Positions 8,750-16,430 of a DNA stretch of 64,000 nt are shown here, piece by piece. Position numbers and translations under genes: made by a program. This DNA comes from Bacteroidota bacterium. Lineage in GTDB: Bacteria; Bacteroidota; Bacteroidia; Chitinophagales; LD1. The notes below the pieces were generated by a model. The model was not told where the DNA came from, did not search any database, and worked only from the letters and a program-made list of their open reading frames with translations. The first letter of the stretch is position 1, and each line of letters opens with the position of its first letter. The DNA lies in NCBI GenBank assembly GCA_947479455.1, contig CANJZE010000011.1:1-64000 (forward strand). Direction: 5' to 3'.

Positions 8750-9741
8750 TGAAATTTCTTATTCTTCGTTTTTCTTCCATTGGCGATATTGTGCTCACCA
8801 CTCCTGTTGTGCGCTGCCTTAAAAAGAAATTTCCCGATGCTGAAATTTATTACGCGACCAAGAAAGCGTTTCATTCTGTTGTTCAGCACAATCCTTACAT
8901 CAGCAAAATTCACCTGCTTGATGATTCTGTTTTGGAATTGGTGAATCAATTGATGCAGGAGAAATTCGACTATGTTATTGACCTGCACAACAACCAACGA
9001 ACGCTGTTGATTAAAACTCTACTCGGTGTAAAATCATTCTCTTTCAGCAAAATCAATTTTGAAAAATGGTTGATGGTGAATTTTAAAATCAATCGCTTAC
9101 CCAACAAACATAGTGTTGACCGCTATCTTGAAACCTGCACAAGTTTAGGTGTAGTGAATGATGGAGAAGGTTTGGATTATTTTCTTGCCAAAGAAGATAT
9201 AGTTGACCGAAACACTTTTCCACTCCCATTTCAAAATGAATATGTGGCTTGGGTAATTGGTGCAAAGCATAACACAAAGAAGTTCCCTTCAGGTAAAATT
9301 TCTGCTGTGCTTTCGCAATTGCAAATGCCTGTTATTCTTTTAGGCGGCAAAGAAGATTTTGAAGAAGGGGAGAATATTGAGCAACAAGCTAGCGGAGCAA
9401 AAAATGTTTTTAATTCCTGCGGAAAGTTTTCATTGAATCAATCTGCATCGCTTGTGCAACAGGCTAAGCTGGTTGTAACAAATGATACCGGACTAATGCA
9501 TATTGCCGCAGCTTTTAAAAAGCCAACTGTTTCTATATGGGGAAATACCATTCCTGAGTTTGGTATGTATCCGTATTACGGAGCAAAAGAAATAGCGAAC
9601 GCAAAATTTGAAGTAAAAGGCTTGTCGTGCCGCCCGTGTAGCAAACTTGGTTACAACGCTTGCCCTAAAGGACATTTCAATTGCATGAATCTACAAGTTG
9701 AAAAACCACTGGCGGAGAAAATAAATTTAATGCTGCAGTAA
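8749..9741 (+). CDS. Glycosyltransferase family 9 (heptosyltransferase-like)
   Basis: Transfers a heptose or similar sugar from a nucleotide donor to a growing lipopolysaccharide core in the cytoplasm. 330 residues with the GT-B fold. The N-terminal domain opens with FLILRFSSIGDIVLTTPVV (the WaaC/WaaF acceptor-side motif). The C-terminal donor domain holds VTNDTGLMHIAAAF near residue 245 and PTVSIWGNT. A Cys-rich C-terminal region (CRPCSKLGYNACPKGHFNCM) is common in Bacteroidota GT9 proteins. Start codon overlaps the stop of the aminotransferase gene by one base. Which heptose or acceptor is used cannot be told from sequence. Confidence 0.88.
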   Translation: MKFLILRFSSIGDIVLTTPVVRCLKKKFPDAEIYYATKKAFHSVVQHNPYISKIHLLDDSVLELVNQLMQEKFDYVIDLHNNQRTLLIKTLLGVKSFSFSKINFEKWLMVNFKINRLPNKHSVDRYLETCTSLGVVNDGEGLDYFLAKEDIVDRNTFPLPFQNEYVAWVIGAKHNTKKFPSGKISAVLSQLQMPVILLGGKEDFEEGENIEQQASGAKNVFNSCGKFSLNQSASLVQQAKLVVTNDTGLMHIAAAFKKPTVSIWGNTIPEFGMYPYYGAKEIANAKFEVKGLSCRPCSKLGYNACPKGHFNCMNLQVEKPLAEKINLMLQ

Positions 9742-9789
9742 TGTAGCAGACAAAAACTGTTCAGGAATTGTTTTTGGTATAACCGGTTT

Positions 9790-11193
9790 CTATTTTCCTA
9801 ATCTGAACTTTTCAACCTTCCCCCAAAACCAAAGAGCGGCTTTGTTGGTACTTGCGTAGAACAGCACAATGGGTATAAAACAAAACATGCCACGTTTGAA
9901 TGAACTTTCCATCAATGAAGAAATTGGAGCGCGTTGAATTTTTTCGTCAATTAAATAGAAGAGAATAAAGTATAAAGCAAACGAAACGAAGAAGAACAAA
10001 AGCACATTCAACTTGTCGAGCAAAATTTCTTTTACTCCATTTTTATAAATCAAACACAGATTGATAACCAACATCAAAAAGAAAATCCAAAACACGAGAC
10101 CGTAAAGTTGTCCGCCATCTATCGCTCCTTTTTGTCCGCCAAACAAAAATGCTTTTACATAGCCAAGCATCAAATCCATGCGCGCGGTGTTATAACCAAT
10201 TCCTAAATCAAATTTATTTCCTGTAGAAGTACCTATCACCATTTTTAAATAAAGCGACCAAAGAATAAATGGTGCTACGGCAATGGCTCCATAAATCAAA
10301 GTCTTCTTCCAGTCCTTTGATTTAAAGAAATCAATTCCAACAATAAACAAAGCTGCTGCTGTGAAAACAACCGTATCGGTTCGTATCCAAATTACGAATG
10401 CCATCATTATAGCACCGAGCCAAAAATATTTTGCATCGCGTTTATCTAACCAGGTGAAGGTGGCTAATGCGCCTGCGCATACATAAGCAGTGGTAGGCAT
10501 GTTACCCAGGGATAGTGCCGCGTGGCTGAACATTTCAGGACTTACCATTAAGATAAAGGTGAACAACGAAGCGGCAGTAGAACCCACATAATTTTTTACC
10601 AAGCCATAAAAACTGGTGAGCAGAGAAACAAAAAAAAGCGTAGTAACAATCTTCGGAATTTCAGCACCAAAAATATACACGTAAGCGAAACTGGCATGAA
10701 ACAAAGGTGGATACAAACCACCGGCACCTTCCAAATCGTAGTTATACAAACTGATGTGAAGTCTGCCTTCGGCAGCCATTACTCTTCCCAGTTTATCGAA
10801 TGAGCCAATAGTGTCGTGCTCTGTTGGAGGCCAAAAAAGATTTTTTACTGTGACCGCATATAGCAGATAAGCCATAAGGCAAAAAATAAAAACCGCCACA
10901 AAATTTATTTGCTGAATGTTGAAAGCGGGCATTTTGAATCCATCTTTCAGCAGCAAAAGGTTTTTGTAATTAGCTCCGCAAAAGGCAACGATGGCAAAAA
11001 CATTGATGCCTATCAAAACAGATGGAGAGTATCGAATGCCAATAATATCGAGAAAGAACATAAAGAATGTTTCTAACCCCATTCCCATTAAAAATGAAAA
11101 GCCTAGTAATTCAGCCCATGAATACTTTCTGCTTATCAGCAGTAAAACTGATAACCCGAGTAAATAGCAAAGAAAAATTCCGAGTGTGAGCAT
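9790..11193 (-). CDS. Polytopic membrane protein, possible GT-C glycosyltransferase
   Basis: 467 residues with about ten to twelve hydrophobic helices. A soluble loop after the third or fourth helix (about residues 117-160) contains WPPTEHDTIGSFDKLGR, with acidic residues placed as in GT-C lipid-linked sugar transferases, followed by GLYPPLFHASFAYVY. This supports a dolichyl-mannosyltransferase-like (GT39/GT83-like) role, but there is no decisive motif. The start ATG at 11193 lies 2 bp after the stop of the upstream gene 11196-11942, so the two are surely cotranscribed and perhaps act together. Convergent with the GT9 gene, from which it is separated by 48 bp. Confidence 0.62.
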   Translation of the reverse strand: MLTLGIFLCYLLGLSVLLLISRKYSWAELLGFSFLMGMGLETFFMFFLDIIGIRYSPSVLIGINVFAIVAFCGANYKNLLLLKDGFKMPAFNIQQINFVAVFIFCLMAYLLYAVTVKNLFWPPTEHDTIGSFDKLGRVMAAEGRLHISLYNYDLEGAGGLYPPLFHASFAYVYIFGAEIPKIVTTLFFVSLLTSFYGLVKNYVGSTAASLFTFILMVSPEMFSHAALSLGNMPTTAYVCAGALATFTWLDKRDAKYFWLGAIMMAFVIWIRTDTVVFTAAALFIVGIDFFKSKDWKKTLIYGAIAVAPFILWSLYLKMVIGTSTGNKFDLGIGYNTARMDLMLGYVKAFLFGGQKGAIDGGQLYGLVFWIFFLMLVINLCLIYKNGVKEILLDKLNVLLFFFVSFALYFILFYLIDEKIQRAPISSLMESSFKRGMFCFIPIVLFYASTNKAALWFWGKVEKFRLGK

Positions 11194-11195
11194 TC

Positions 11196-11942
11196 TTATT
11201 TAGTTGGGTTATTGGCAGGTGGATGGTCAATGGGTAAAAGAATTTCAGATGCTCTTTTTTCTAAAGGCACATCATATTTTAATTTTTCATAGCCACGTCC
11301 TTCTACAATCAAAACGTGCGTTACACGCTTGGCTAAATCAGGATGCTCATTTTCTCTTCCGTTTGAAACGCAGAGGCGCGGATAAATAAAATACTCTACC
11401 CACTCAGGATCGTAAATAAAATTCCACTTGGAAGTATTGGATAAAAGCGAATCACCCGGGGGCAAAAGAATTACGGCATCCTTTGGAGTGTTTTCATTGA
11501 CATATTTGAGCAACGGATATACGCCCACTTTGTAACCGAGTTTATCTTCTCGTGTTAGTGGTTTCATTTGTCCACTCGCAATTTTTTCATTCATTTCATT
11601 TATCTGCTTTAAGTTTCCTAAAGCCAAATCATGAATTGCCCAATGATAACCGCGCGTTAAACTTTTGAAAAACGAAGTGTCGTTTTGAATCGCCATAATT
11701 TCGGTGTATAGTTCCTGCAATCGTTCTTGATTGGTTCCGCTTTGTCGTAGTTGTTGAAACTCCTGATAAAGTTCAGGAAGCCGGCTTTGCTTTTCGTTCA
11801 TTTTATCAATGGAAAGAAAAATAAAACCGAAAGCTATAACAAGCAAAAAATTGCGCAGCAGGTAAGTAAAACTGTTGTTGCTCGAAGAAGATTTCTTCGT
11901 TGGCTGTTGAGTTGCCTGCTTATGCTGGTGTTGTTTTGCCAT
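11196..11942 (-). CDS. Membrane-anchored protein of unknown function, partner of GT-C-like protein
   Basis: Start chosen at 11942 (MAKQHQHKQATQQPTKK), giving 248 residues; an upstream in-frame ATG exists at 11996 but adds an unlikely leader. After a short basic, Gln-rich cytoplasmic head comes one membrane segment (FLLVIAFGFIFLSI, about residues 34-47), then a helical, charged periplasmic region and a C-terminal domain with DAVILLPPGDSLLSN and PRLCVSNGRENEHP. No family recognised. The last region resembles the extracytoplasmic part of sugar transferases, which would fit its neighbour. Its stop is 2 bp from the start of the downstream membrane protein gene. Confidence 0.62.
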   Translation of the reverse strand: MAKQHQHKQATQQPTKKSSSSNNSFTYLLRNFLLVIAFGFIFLSIDKMNEKQSRLPELYQEFQQLRQSGTNQERLQELYTEIMAIQNDTSFFKSLTRGYHWAIHDLALGNLKQINEMNEKIASGQMKPLTREDKLGYKVGVYPLLKYVNENTPKDAVILLPPGDSLLSNTSKWNFIYDPEWVEYFIYPRLCVSNGRENEHPDLAKRVTHVLIVEGRGYEKLKYDVPLEKRASEILLPIDHPPANNPTK

Positions 11943-11995
11943 TGCAACAAACCTACACGAAATCTTTAATCTGCAAAACTGTTGAAACGATAACA

Positions 11996-12027
11996 CTTGT
12001 TGTGCTTTTTCAAATCAACTATACTTG
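11996..12027 (+). promoter_or_regulatory. Putative promoter for the SUMF1-like gene
   Basis: CTTG at 11996-11999, 20 bp spacer, then TATACTTG at 12020-12027: one mismatch each to the Bacteroidota TTTG/TAnnTTTG consensus. The start codon follows 16 bp later. Confidence 0.4.
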
Positions 12028-12043
12028 CAGCAAATAGAAGAAC

Positions 12044-12883
12044 ATGAAAAAGTATTTTGTTTCTGCATCACTGGTTTTGTTGTTTGTATTTTTTACGCAT
12101 GCACAAAAAAGTAAAGGTGTTGTTGTTCAAAGCGCACCTATTGATACTACAAAATTTGTTCTGGTTGAAGGCGGAACATTTAAAATGGGAAGTAATGAAC
12201 CCGTTGAAGCGTGTGAATCACCTGCGCATGATGTAACCGTAAAGAGTTTTTACATTGGTAGAACGGAAGTGACTTTTGACGATTATGATCGATATTGTAA
12301 TGCAACTAAACGCGATACAGTTACAGCACGTGGTTTTGGCAGAGGTAATCAACCTGCTATAACTATAAGTTGGAACGATGCTGTGGCGTATTGCAATTGG
12401 CTCAGTGGAGAATTTAAACTTTCTAAGTGTTATAGAATTGACAGCACCGGTGTAAAATATCTCGACACAGCTAAAGGTTTTCGCTTACCTACCGAAGCCG
12501 AATGGGAATTTGCAGCGCGTGGTGGCAATAAGGGCAAGGGCACACAATATGCAGGTTCTACAGACTTGAATGAAACAAGTTGGTATAGAATAAATTCAAA
12601 CGGAGAAACTAAGGCTGGGGCGCAATTAAAACCTAATGAATTGGGTTTGTATGATATGACCGGAAATGTGTGGGAATGGGTTTGGGATTTTTACAGCGAT
12701 TCTTACTATAAAGTATCACCAAGCCATAATCCGAAAGGTCCTGACACAGGTGCATATCGTGTAATGCGTGGCGGTGCCTTTTATAACTATGCAAATTATA
12801 CGCGGGTTTACACCCGACAAAACTCCTATCCAAGCTTTATGCAGAATAGTGTTGGGTTCCGGGTAGCCAGAACTTATTATTGA
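12044..12883 (+). CDS. Exported SUMF1/formylglycine-generating-enzyme-fold protein
   Basis: 279 residues with a signal peptide (MKKYFVSASLVLLFVFFTHA) and one C-type-lectin-like SUMF1 domain. Typical motifs: LVEGGTFKMGSNE near residue 41, FYIGRTEVTFDDYDRYC, SWNDAVAYCNWLS, FRLPTEAEWEFAARGG near residue 150, DMTGNVWEWVWDFY and RVMRGGAFYN. The C-terminal region reads YTRVYTRQNSYPSF, without the Cys pair that true formylglycine-generating enzymes use to oxidise sulfatases, so it is unlikely to be catalytic in that way. In this phylum such proteins include the gliding/T9SS components GldJ and GldK, but this one is shorter and has no lipoprotein Cys. Function unknown. Confidence 0.82.
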   Translation: MKKYFVSASLVLLFVFFTHAQKSKGVVVQSAPIDTTKFVLVEGGTFKMGSNEPVEACESPAHDVTVKSFYIGRTEVTFDDYDRYCNATKRDTVTARGFGRGNQPAITISWNDAVAYCNWLSGEFKLSKCYRIDSTGVKYLDTAKGFRLPTEAEWEFAARGGNKGKGTQYAGSTDLNETSWYRINSNGETKAGAQLKPNELGLYDMTGNVWEWVWDFYSDSYYKVSPSHNPKGPDTGAYRVMRGGAFYNYANYTRVYTRQNSYPSFMQNSVGFRVARTYY

Positions 12884-12934
12884 AAATGTAGTTTTATTAT
12901 CTGCCCCGTAATTTGCAGGAAGTGCCACTCAAAT

Positions 12935-12964
12935 TTTGCGGATAGTTTTTATTTACTATTCTTG
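12935..12964 (+). promoter_or_regulatory. Putative promoter for the START-like gene
   Basis: TTTG at 12935-12938, 18 bp spacer, then TATTCTTG at 12957-12964 (one mismatch to TAnnTTTG). The coding start at 13007 is 42 bp downstream. Confidence 0.5.
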
Positions 12965-13006
12965 CCGCATACACGATTTTTTTTTCATTCTTATCTCAAT
13001 ATTACC

Positions 13007-13384
13007 ATGGCACGTAAGCAGTTTCAACTTGAATATGTTATTCGTTCATCTCCTTCTATTTTATATGAATTTTTGGCGCAGCCTACGAACCTTGCTCAAT
13101 GGTTTTGTGATTTTTGCGATTCGCAAGGCGATATTTTTATTTTCGGATGGACCGGTTCTTATCAGCGGGCAAGACAGGTGGAAACGCATGATGATGAATT
13201 TGTGAAATACCATTGGGAAGATAGCGACAAGAACGAATTTTTTTCGTTCCGAGTTTACAAATCGGAAATTTCGAACGATACTGTACTTGAGGTCACCGAT
13301 TTTGCAGATACAAAAGAAATTAAGGAGCAGAGTTTTCTTTGGGATAAACAAATTGAAGATTTGAAACACGCCATAGGAGCGTAG
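13007..13384 (+). CDS. START-like (SRPBCC fold) domain protein
   Basis: Small cytoplasmic protein of the helix-grip SRPBCC/AHSA1-like fold, which makes a hydrophobic ligand pocket. The ATG at 13007 (MARKQFQLEYVIRSSP) gives 125 residues; an earlier in-frame ATG at 12962 overlaps the promoter and adds an unlikely leader. Visible fold signs: the opening strand FQLEYVIRSSPSILYEFLA, the typical L-A-Q-W-F segment near residue 30 and a long C-terminal helix ending DKQIEDLKHAIGA. This is the single-domain Bacteroidota type found next to YjgP/YjgQ permease genes, as here. No ligand is known to me. Confidence 0.8.
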   Translation: MARKQFQLEYVIRSSPSILYEFLAQPTNLAQWFCDFCDSQGDIFIFGWTGSYQRARQVETHDDEFVKYHWEDSDKNEFFSFRVYKSEISNDTVLEVTDFADTKEIKEQSFLWDKQIEDLKHAIGA

Positions 13385-13474
13385 TACATCCTTAACGCAT
13401 CTAAGCAACTTCAGTACAAACAGGTTCTTCAATATCGTTAGCAACCGTGGAGGATTGGTAACCTGTATTATTAC

Positions 13475-13498
13475 TATTCCATTATTCCATCTTTCCAT
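13475..13498. repeat. Imperfect 8-bp tandem repeat
   Basis: TATTCCAT occurs twice, followed by CTTTCCAT, about 25 bp before the permease start codon. Non-coding. Confidence 0.5.
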
Positions 13499-13522
13499 TC
13501 CCTCTATTACATTCGCACGCGC

Positions 13523-14971
13523 ATGCGTATCAAAAAACTAGATTGGCTTGTTTTTAAAAGTTTCATTGGACCTTTTGTGCTTACTTTTTTTATAGCACAG
13601 TTTGTTTTGGTCATGCAATTTTTGTGGAAGTATGTCGATGACCTGGTTGGCAAAGGGTTAAACACTTGGGTTTTGATGGAGTTAATGATGTATGCTTCTG
13701 CGCGTTTAGTACCACTTGCGCTTCCACTCGCTGTTTTGCTCGCCTCCATTATGACTTACGGTGCCCTTGGTGAATACTACGAGCTTACTGCCGTAAAATC
13801 CACCGGTGTTTCGCTACTGCGATTTATGCGTGCGCTTATCTTCACGGTTATAGGTATAAGCTTCTTCGCTTTTTATTTTTCAAATTATGTAATGCCCGCA
13901 ACTAATTTAAAATTCGGGGCGCTACTCTATGATATACGACATCAAAAGCCAACTATGGCGCTTAAACCCGGTATTTTTTATAATGGACTAGATGGTTTTT
14001 TTATACGAGTGGATGCCAAAGACGATGCAACCAATACGTTGTATAATGTTACGGTATACGACCATACGAGTGGTAAGGGAAACGATCATCTGATAACAGC
14101 AGAGAAGGGCAGCATGACTCAAGATGATGCCGCTATGGCACTTACACTAAAACTTGAAAATGGAAAGCAGTATAAAGAAATTGACCCTAAAGATCTGAGC
14201 AAGAATAATTACTCTATGGTCTTCACTTCTTTTGGTACTTGGGAAAAACGTTTCGACCTTTCGCAGTTTAAACTTTCGCGCACCGATGAAAATTATTTCA
14301 AAGACTTAAAGCAAATGCTTGATCTCAAACAACTTTATGGTGAAATAGATACGCTGCACAGCGATGAAGTTGGAATTATTAAAGGGCTTAAAGATTATAA
14401 TCGCACTTATTATTCACTAAAAAAGTTTGGCTTAGATACGTTGAATGCTCTGGCAAGTATTCCTAAATCTAATTTTGAGCACACCAATGATTTGATCAAT
14501 GAATTTGACAAAACAAAAAAGATTCAAGTAATGGAAATTGCCATGAACCGATGCAGAAACATCAAAAACTATTTAGAGGTTACCACTAAACAATTGGAGT
14601 ATAAAGAGCGCGAATTGGTCATGCATTTTACCGAAGTGTATCGAAAATTTACACTTTCAATAGCTTGTTTGGTCTTGTTTTTCATTGGCGCTCCCTTGGG
14701 TTCAATTATTAGAAAGGGCGGCTTAGGTTGGCCACTGTTTTATTCTGTTCTCTTCTTTATTATTTATCATGTAAGTTCTATTATCGGGGAAAAGTTAGCT
14801 GAAGGAAACACATTAACCGTTTTTAGCGGCATGTGGCTATCCACATTTATTCTAACGCCTATTGGTTTGTTTCTTACTCTTAAAGCCAACAGCGATTCTA
14901 AAATTTACAGTCCTGATTTTTATATGAATGTTTTTAGAAAATTAGTTAAACCAAAATTTAAAACAGTTTGA
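13523..14971 (+). CDS. LptF/LptG family permease (YjgP/YjgQ)
   Basis: Inner-membrane subunit of the LptBFG ABC exporter that pulls lipopolysaccharide from the inner membrane toward the outer membrane. 482 residues. The N-terminal part has three membrane segments (about 15-35, 60-85, 100-125), with the coupling region VPLALPLAVLLASIMTYG, then a large periplasmic jellyroll-like domain (about 135-355), then three more helices including LFFIGAPLGSIIRKGGLGWP. The central domain is longer than in Proteobacteria because of a helical insertion (about 260-355), usual for Bacteroidota. Only one permease gene is here; the family name does not decide F versus G. The last codons overlap the PAP2 gene by 4 bp. 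Confidence 0.88.
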   Translation: MRIKKLDWLVFKSFIGPFVLTFFIAQFVLVMQFLWKYVDDLVGKGLNTWVLMELMMYASARLVPLALPLAVLLASIMTYGALGEYYELTAVKSTGVSLLRFMRALIFTVIGISFFAFYFSNYVMPATNLKFGALLYDIRHQKPTMALKPGIFYNGLDGFFIRVDAKDDATNTLYNVTVYDHTSGKGNDHLITAEKGSMTQDDAAMALTLKLENGKQYKEIDPKDLSKNNYSMVFTSFGTWEKRFDLSQFKLSRTDENYFKDLKQMLDLKQLYGEIDTLHSDEVGIIKGLKDYNRTYYSLKKFGLDTLNALASIPKSNFEHTNDLINEFDKTKKIQVMEIAMNRCRNIKNYLEVTTKQLEYKERELVMHFTEVYRKFTLSIACLVLFFIGAPLGSIIRKGGLGWPLFYSVLFFIIYHVSSIIGEKLAEGNTLTVFSGMWLSTFILTPIGLFLTLKANSDSKIYSPDFYMNVFRKLVKPKFKTV

Positions 14972-15612
14972 AGCAGTTTATTGAAACCAATAAAATATTT
15001 CTTGGTTTGTATCTTGGGTTTTTGTTGCTCGGTGCATTTGTAATAGCTGCTTACGAAAAAGGAAATGAAATTTTGTATTTCAATTCACTGCACACACCAT
15101 TCTTCAATTCGTTTTTTACCTACATTACACGTCTTGCTGAGGCGCCCATGTTTTTACTCATCATGGTTATTACTATACTGTTTAGTTATGGTAAAGGCTT
15201 AGTGTTGATGGCCAACGCGGGTATCGTTTTTTGCCTTACAGCGTTTTTGAAATTGATGGTGTTTAGTGAACAGGTACGCCCTTCTGTTTTGTTTGAACAT
15301 ACGCATCAACTTAATTTTGTGCAAGGAGTTGAAGTGCTTCGATACAACAGTTTTCCATCCGGGCATACTTCTTCGGCTTTTGGTTTATTTTTTATGCTCA
15401 GCCTTTTGCTGAACGACAAACGATGGAGTCTTTTGTTTTTCAGTTTAGCCCTTCTGGTAGGCATTTCGCGCGTGTATTTGCTCGAACATTTTTTCAGAGA
15501 TGTGTATGCCGGTTCGTTAGTGGGAGTAATGGTATCAGCAATATTTTATTTAACCTTTGTGCGCTCCAAGTTTTATGAAAATATTTCGTGGCGCGATAAG
15601 AAGTTGATATAG
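14968..15612 (+). CDS. PAP2-family membrane phosphatase
   Basis: Integral membrane phosphatase that removes phosphate from a lipid such as undecaprenyl pyrophosphate, phosphatidate or lipid A. 214 residues, about five to six helices. The three catalytic motifs are present: K-x6-RP in LKLMVFSEQVRPSV near residue 98, PSGH in SFPSGHTSSAFG near residue 130, and SRxxxxxHxxxD in SRVYLLEHFFRDVYAG near residue 170. Starts with TTG at 14968, overlapping the TGA of the permease gene (TTGA); I see no better ATG. The coupling to an Lpt permease suggests a role in envelope lipid metabolism. Confidence 0.87.
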   Translation: MKQFIETNKIFLGLYLGFLLLGAFVIAAYEKGNEILYFNSLHTPFFNSFFTYITRLAEAPMFLLIMVITILFSYGKGLVLMANAGIVFCLTAFLKLMVFSEQVRPSVLFEHTHQLNFVQGVEVLRYNSFPSGHTSSAFGLFFMLSLLLNDKRWSLLFFSLALLVGISRVYLLEHFFRDVYAGSLVGVMVSAIFYLTFVRSKFYENISWRDKKLI

Positions 15613-15644
15613 GAAAATTGTAATTGAACTTAAAAAAAAGGAAC

Positions 15645-16388
15645 ATGAAATTTGCGCTGATAGGTTATGGTAAAATGGGACGGGAAATAGAGCAATTGAT
15701 TTTGGAGCAAAACCAAAACGATGAAATCGTTTTGAAAATTTCGGACGAAAACTTGCACGAATTTACCATAGAGAATTTGAAGAAAGCCGATGTGGCCATT
15801 GAGTTCACTCAACCTGATTCTGCTATCAACAATATTTATAAATGTTTTGAAGCAGATGTTCCTGTTGTAGTTGGAACTACTGCATGGTTACATAAATTAG
15901 AAGAAGTAAAAAATAAATGTGCTGAAACGAACGGCACACTTTTCTTTTCTCCGAATTATAGCATAGGCGTAAATATTTTTTGGGAAGCAAACCGCAAACT
16001 AGCGCAGTTGATGAATCATCAACCTCAGTATGAAATTAGTATAGAAGAAATTCACCACACTGAAAAGAAAGATGCGCCAAGCGGAACCGCGGTAAAAACA
16101 GCAGATGTTATTTTGGAAGAGTTGGAAAGAAAAAAGAAATGGGAGTTGGCAGTTACAGCCCTCCCCTTCGGGGAGGATTTAGGTGGGGTGTTGCCAATAA
16201 TTGCTAAAAGAGAACAAAATGTTCCAGGCACACATATCGTAAGTTACTCCTCATCCGTTGACTATATCGAATTAAAACACGAAGCTAAAAGCCGCAGAGG
16301 ATTTGCAGAAGGCGCAGTAGTGGCAGCTCGATGGCTTTTTGGGAAACGCGGAGTGTTTGAAATGAAAGACCTGTTATCAACTAGTTGA
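15645..16388 (+). CDS. dapB: 4-hydroxy-tetrahydrodipicolinate reductase
   Basis: Reduces 4-hydroxy-tetrahydrodipicolinate with NAD(P)H in lysine and diaminopimelate synthesis. Start at the ATG 15645 gives 247 residues; an upstream in-frame TTG at 15624 is less likely. The N-terminal nucleotide fold has FALIGYGKMGREIE. The catalytic motif EIHHTEKKDAPSGTAVKTAD near residue 140 supplies the general-acid His-His pair and the substrate-binding Lys. REQNVPGTH follows. Between the helix ending RKKKWELAV and the strand LPIIAKRE, a palindromic genomic repeat has been inserted in frame (16160-16188) and is translated as ALPFGEDLGGV. The insertion lies in what should be a surface loop, so the enzyme is probably still active. 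Confidence 0.93.
   Translation: MKFALIGYGKMGREIEQLILEQNQNDEIVLKISDENLHEFTIENLKKADVAIEFTQPDSAINNIYKCFEADVPVVVGTTAWLHKLEEVKNKCAETNGTLFFSPNYSIGVNIFWEANRKLAQLMNHQPQYEISIEEIHHTEKKDAPSGTAVKTADVILEELERKKKWELAVTALPFGEDLGGVLPIIAKREQNVPGTHIVSYSSSVDYIELKHEAKSRRGFAEGAVVAARWLFGKRGVFEMKDLLSTS
16160..16188. repeat. Palindromic repeat element inserted in frame in dapB
   Basis: CCTCCCC-TTC-GGGGAGG followed by ATTTAGGTGGGG. Nearly identical to the intergenic copy between nuoA and nuoB (54651-54680), which has loop TTTA in place of TTC. Confidence 0.85.
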
Positions 16389-16430
16389 TTGGACTGAAAT
16401 ACTATTTTCGCGAACAATAATTTTCAAAAT

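Noticed and set aside
9751-9776. Possible terminator between the GT9 gene and the membrane protein gene
   Set aside because: Only a 7-bp AT-rich stem (CAAAAAC/GTTTTTG) with a long loop; too weak to call.
13061-13498. A 145-codon minus-strand frame over the START-like gene
   Set aside because: Antisense to a domain-supported gene and extends into the 8-bp repeat region; no motif.
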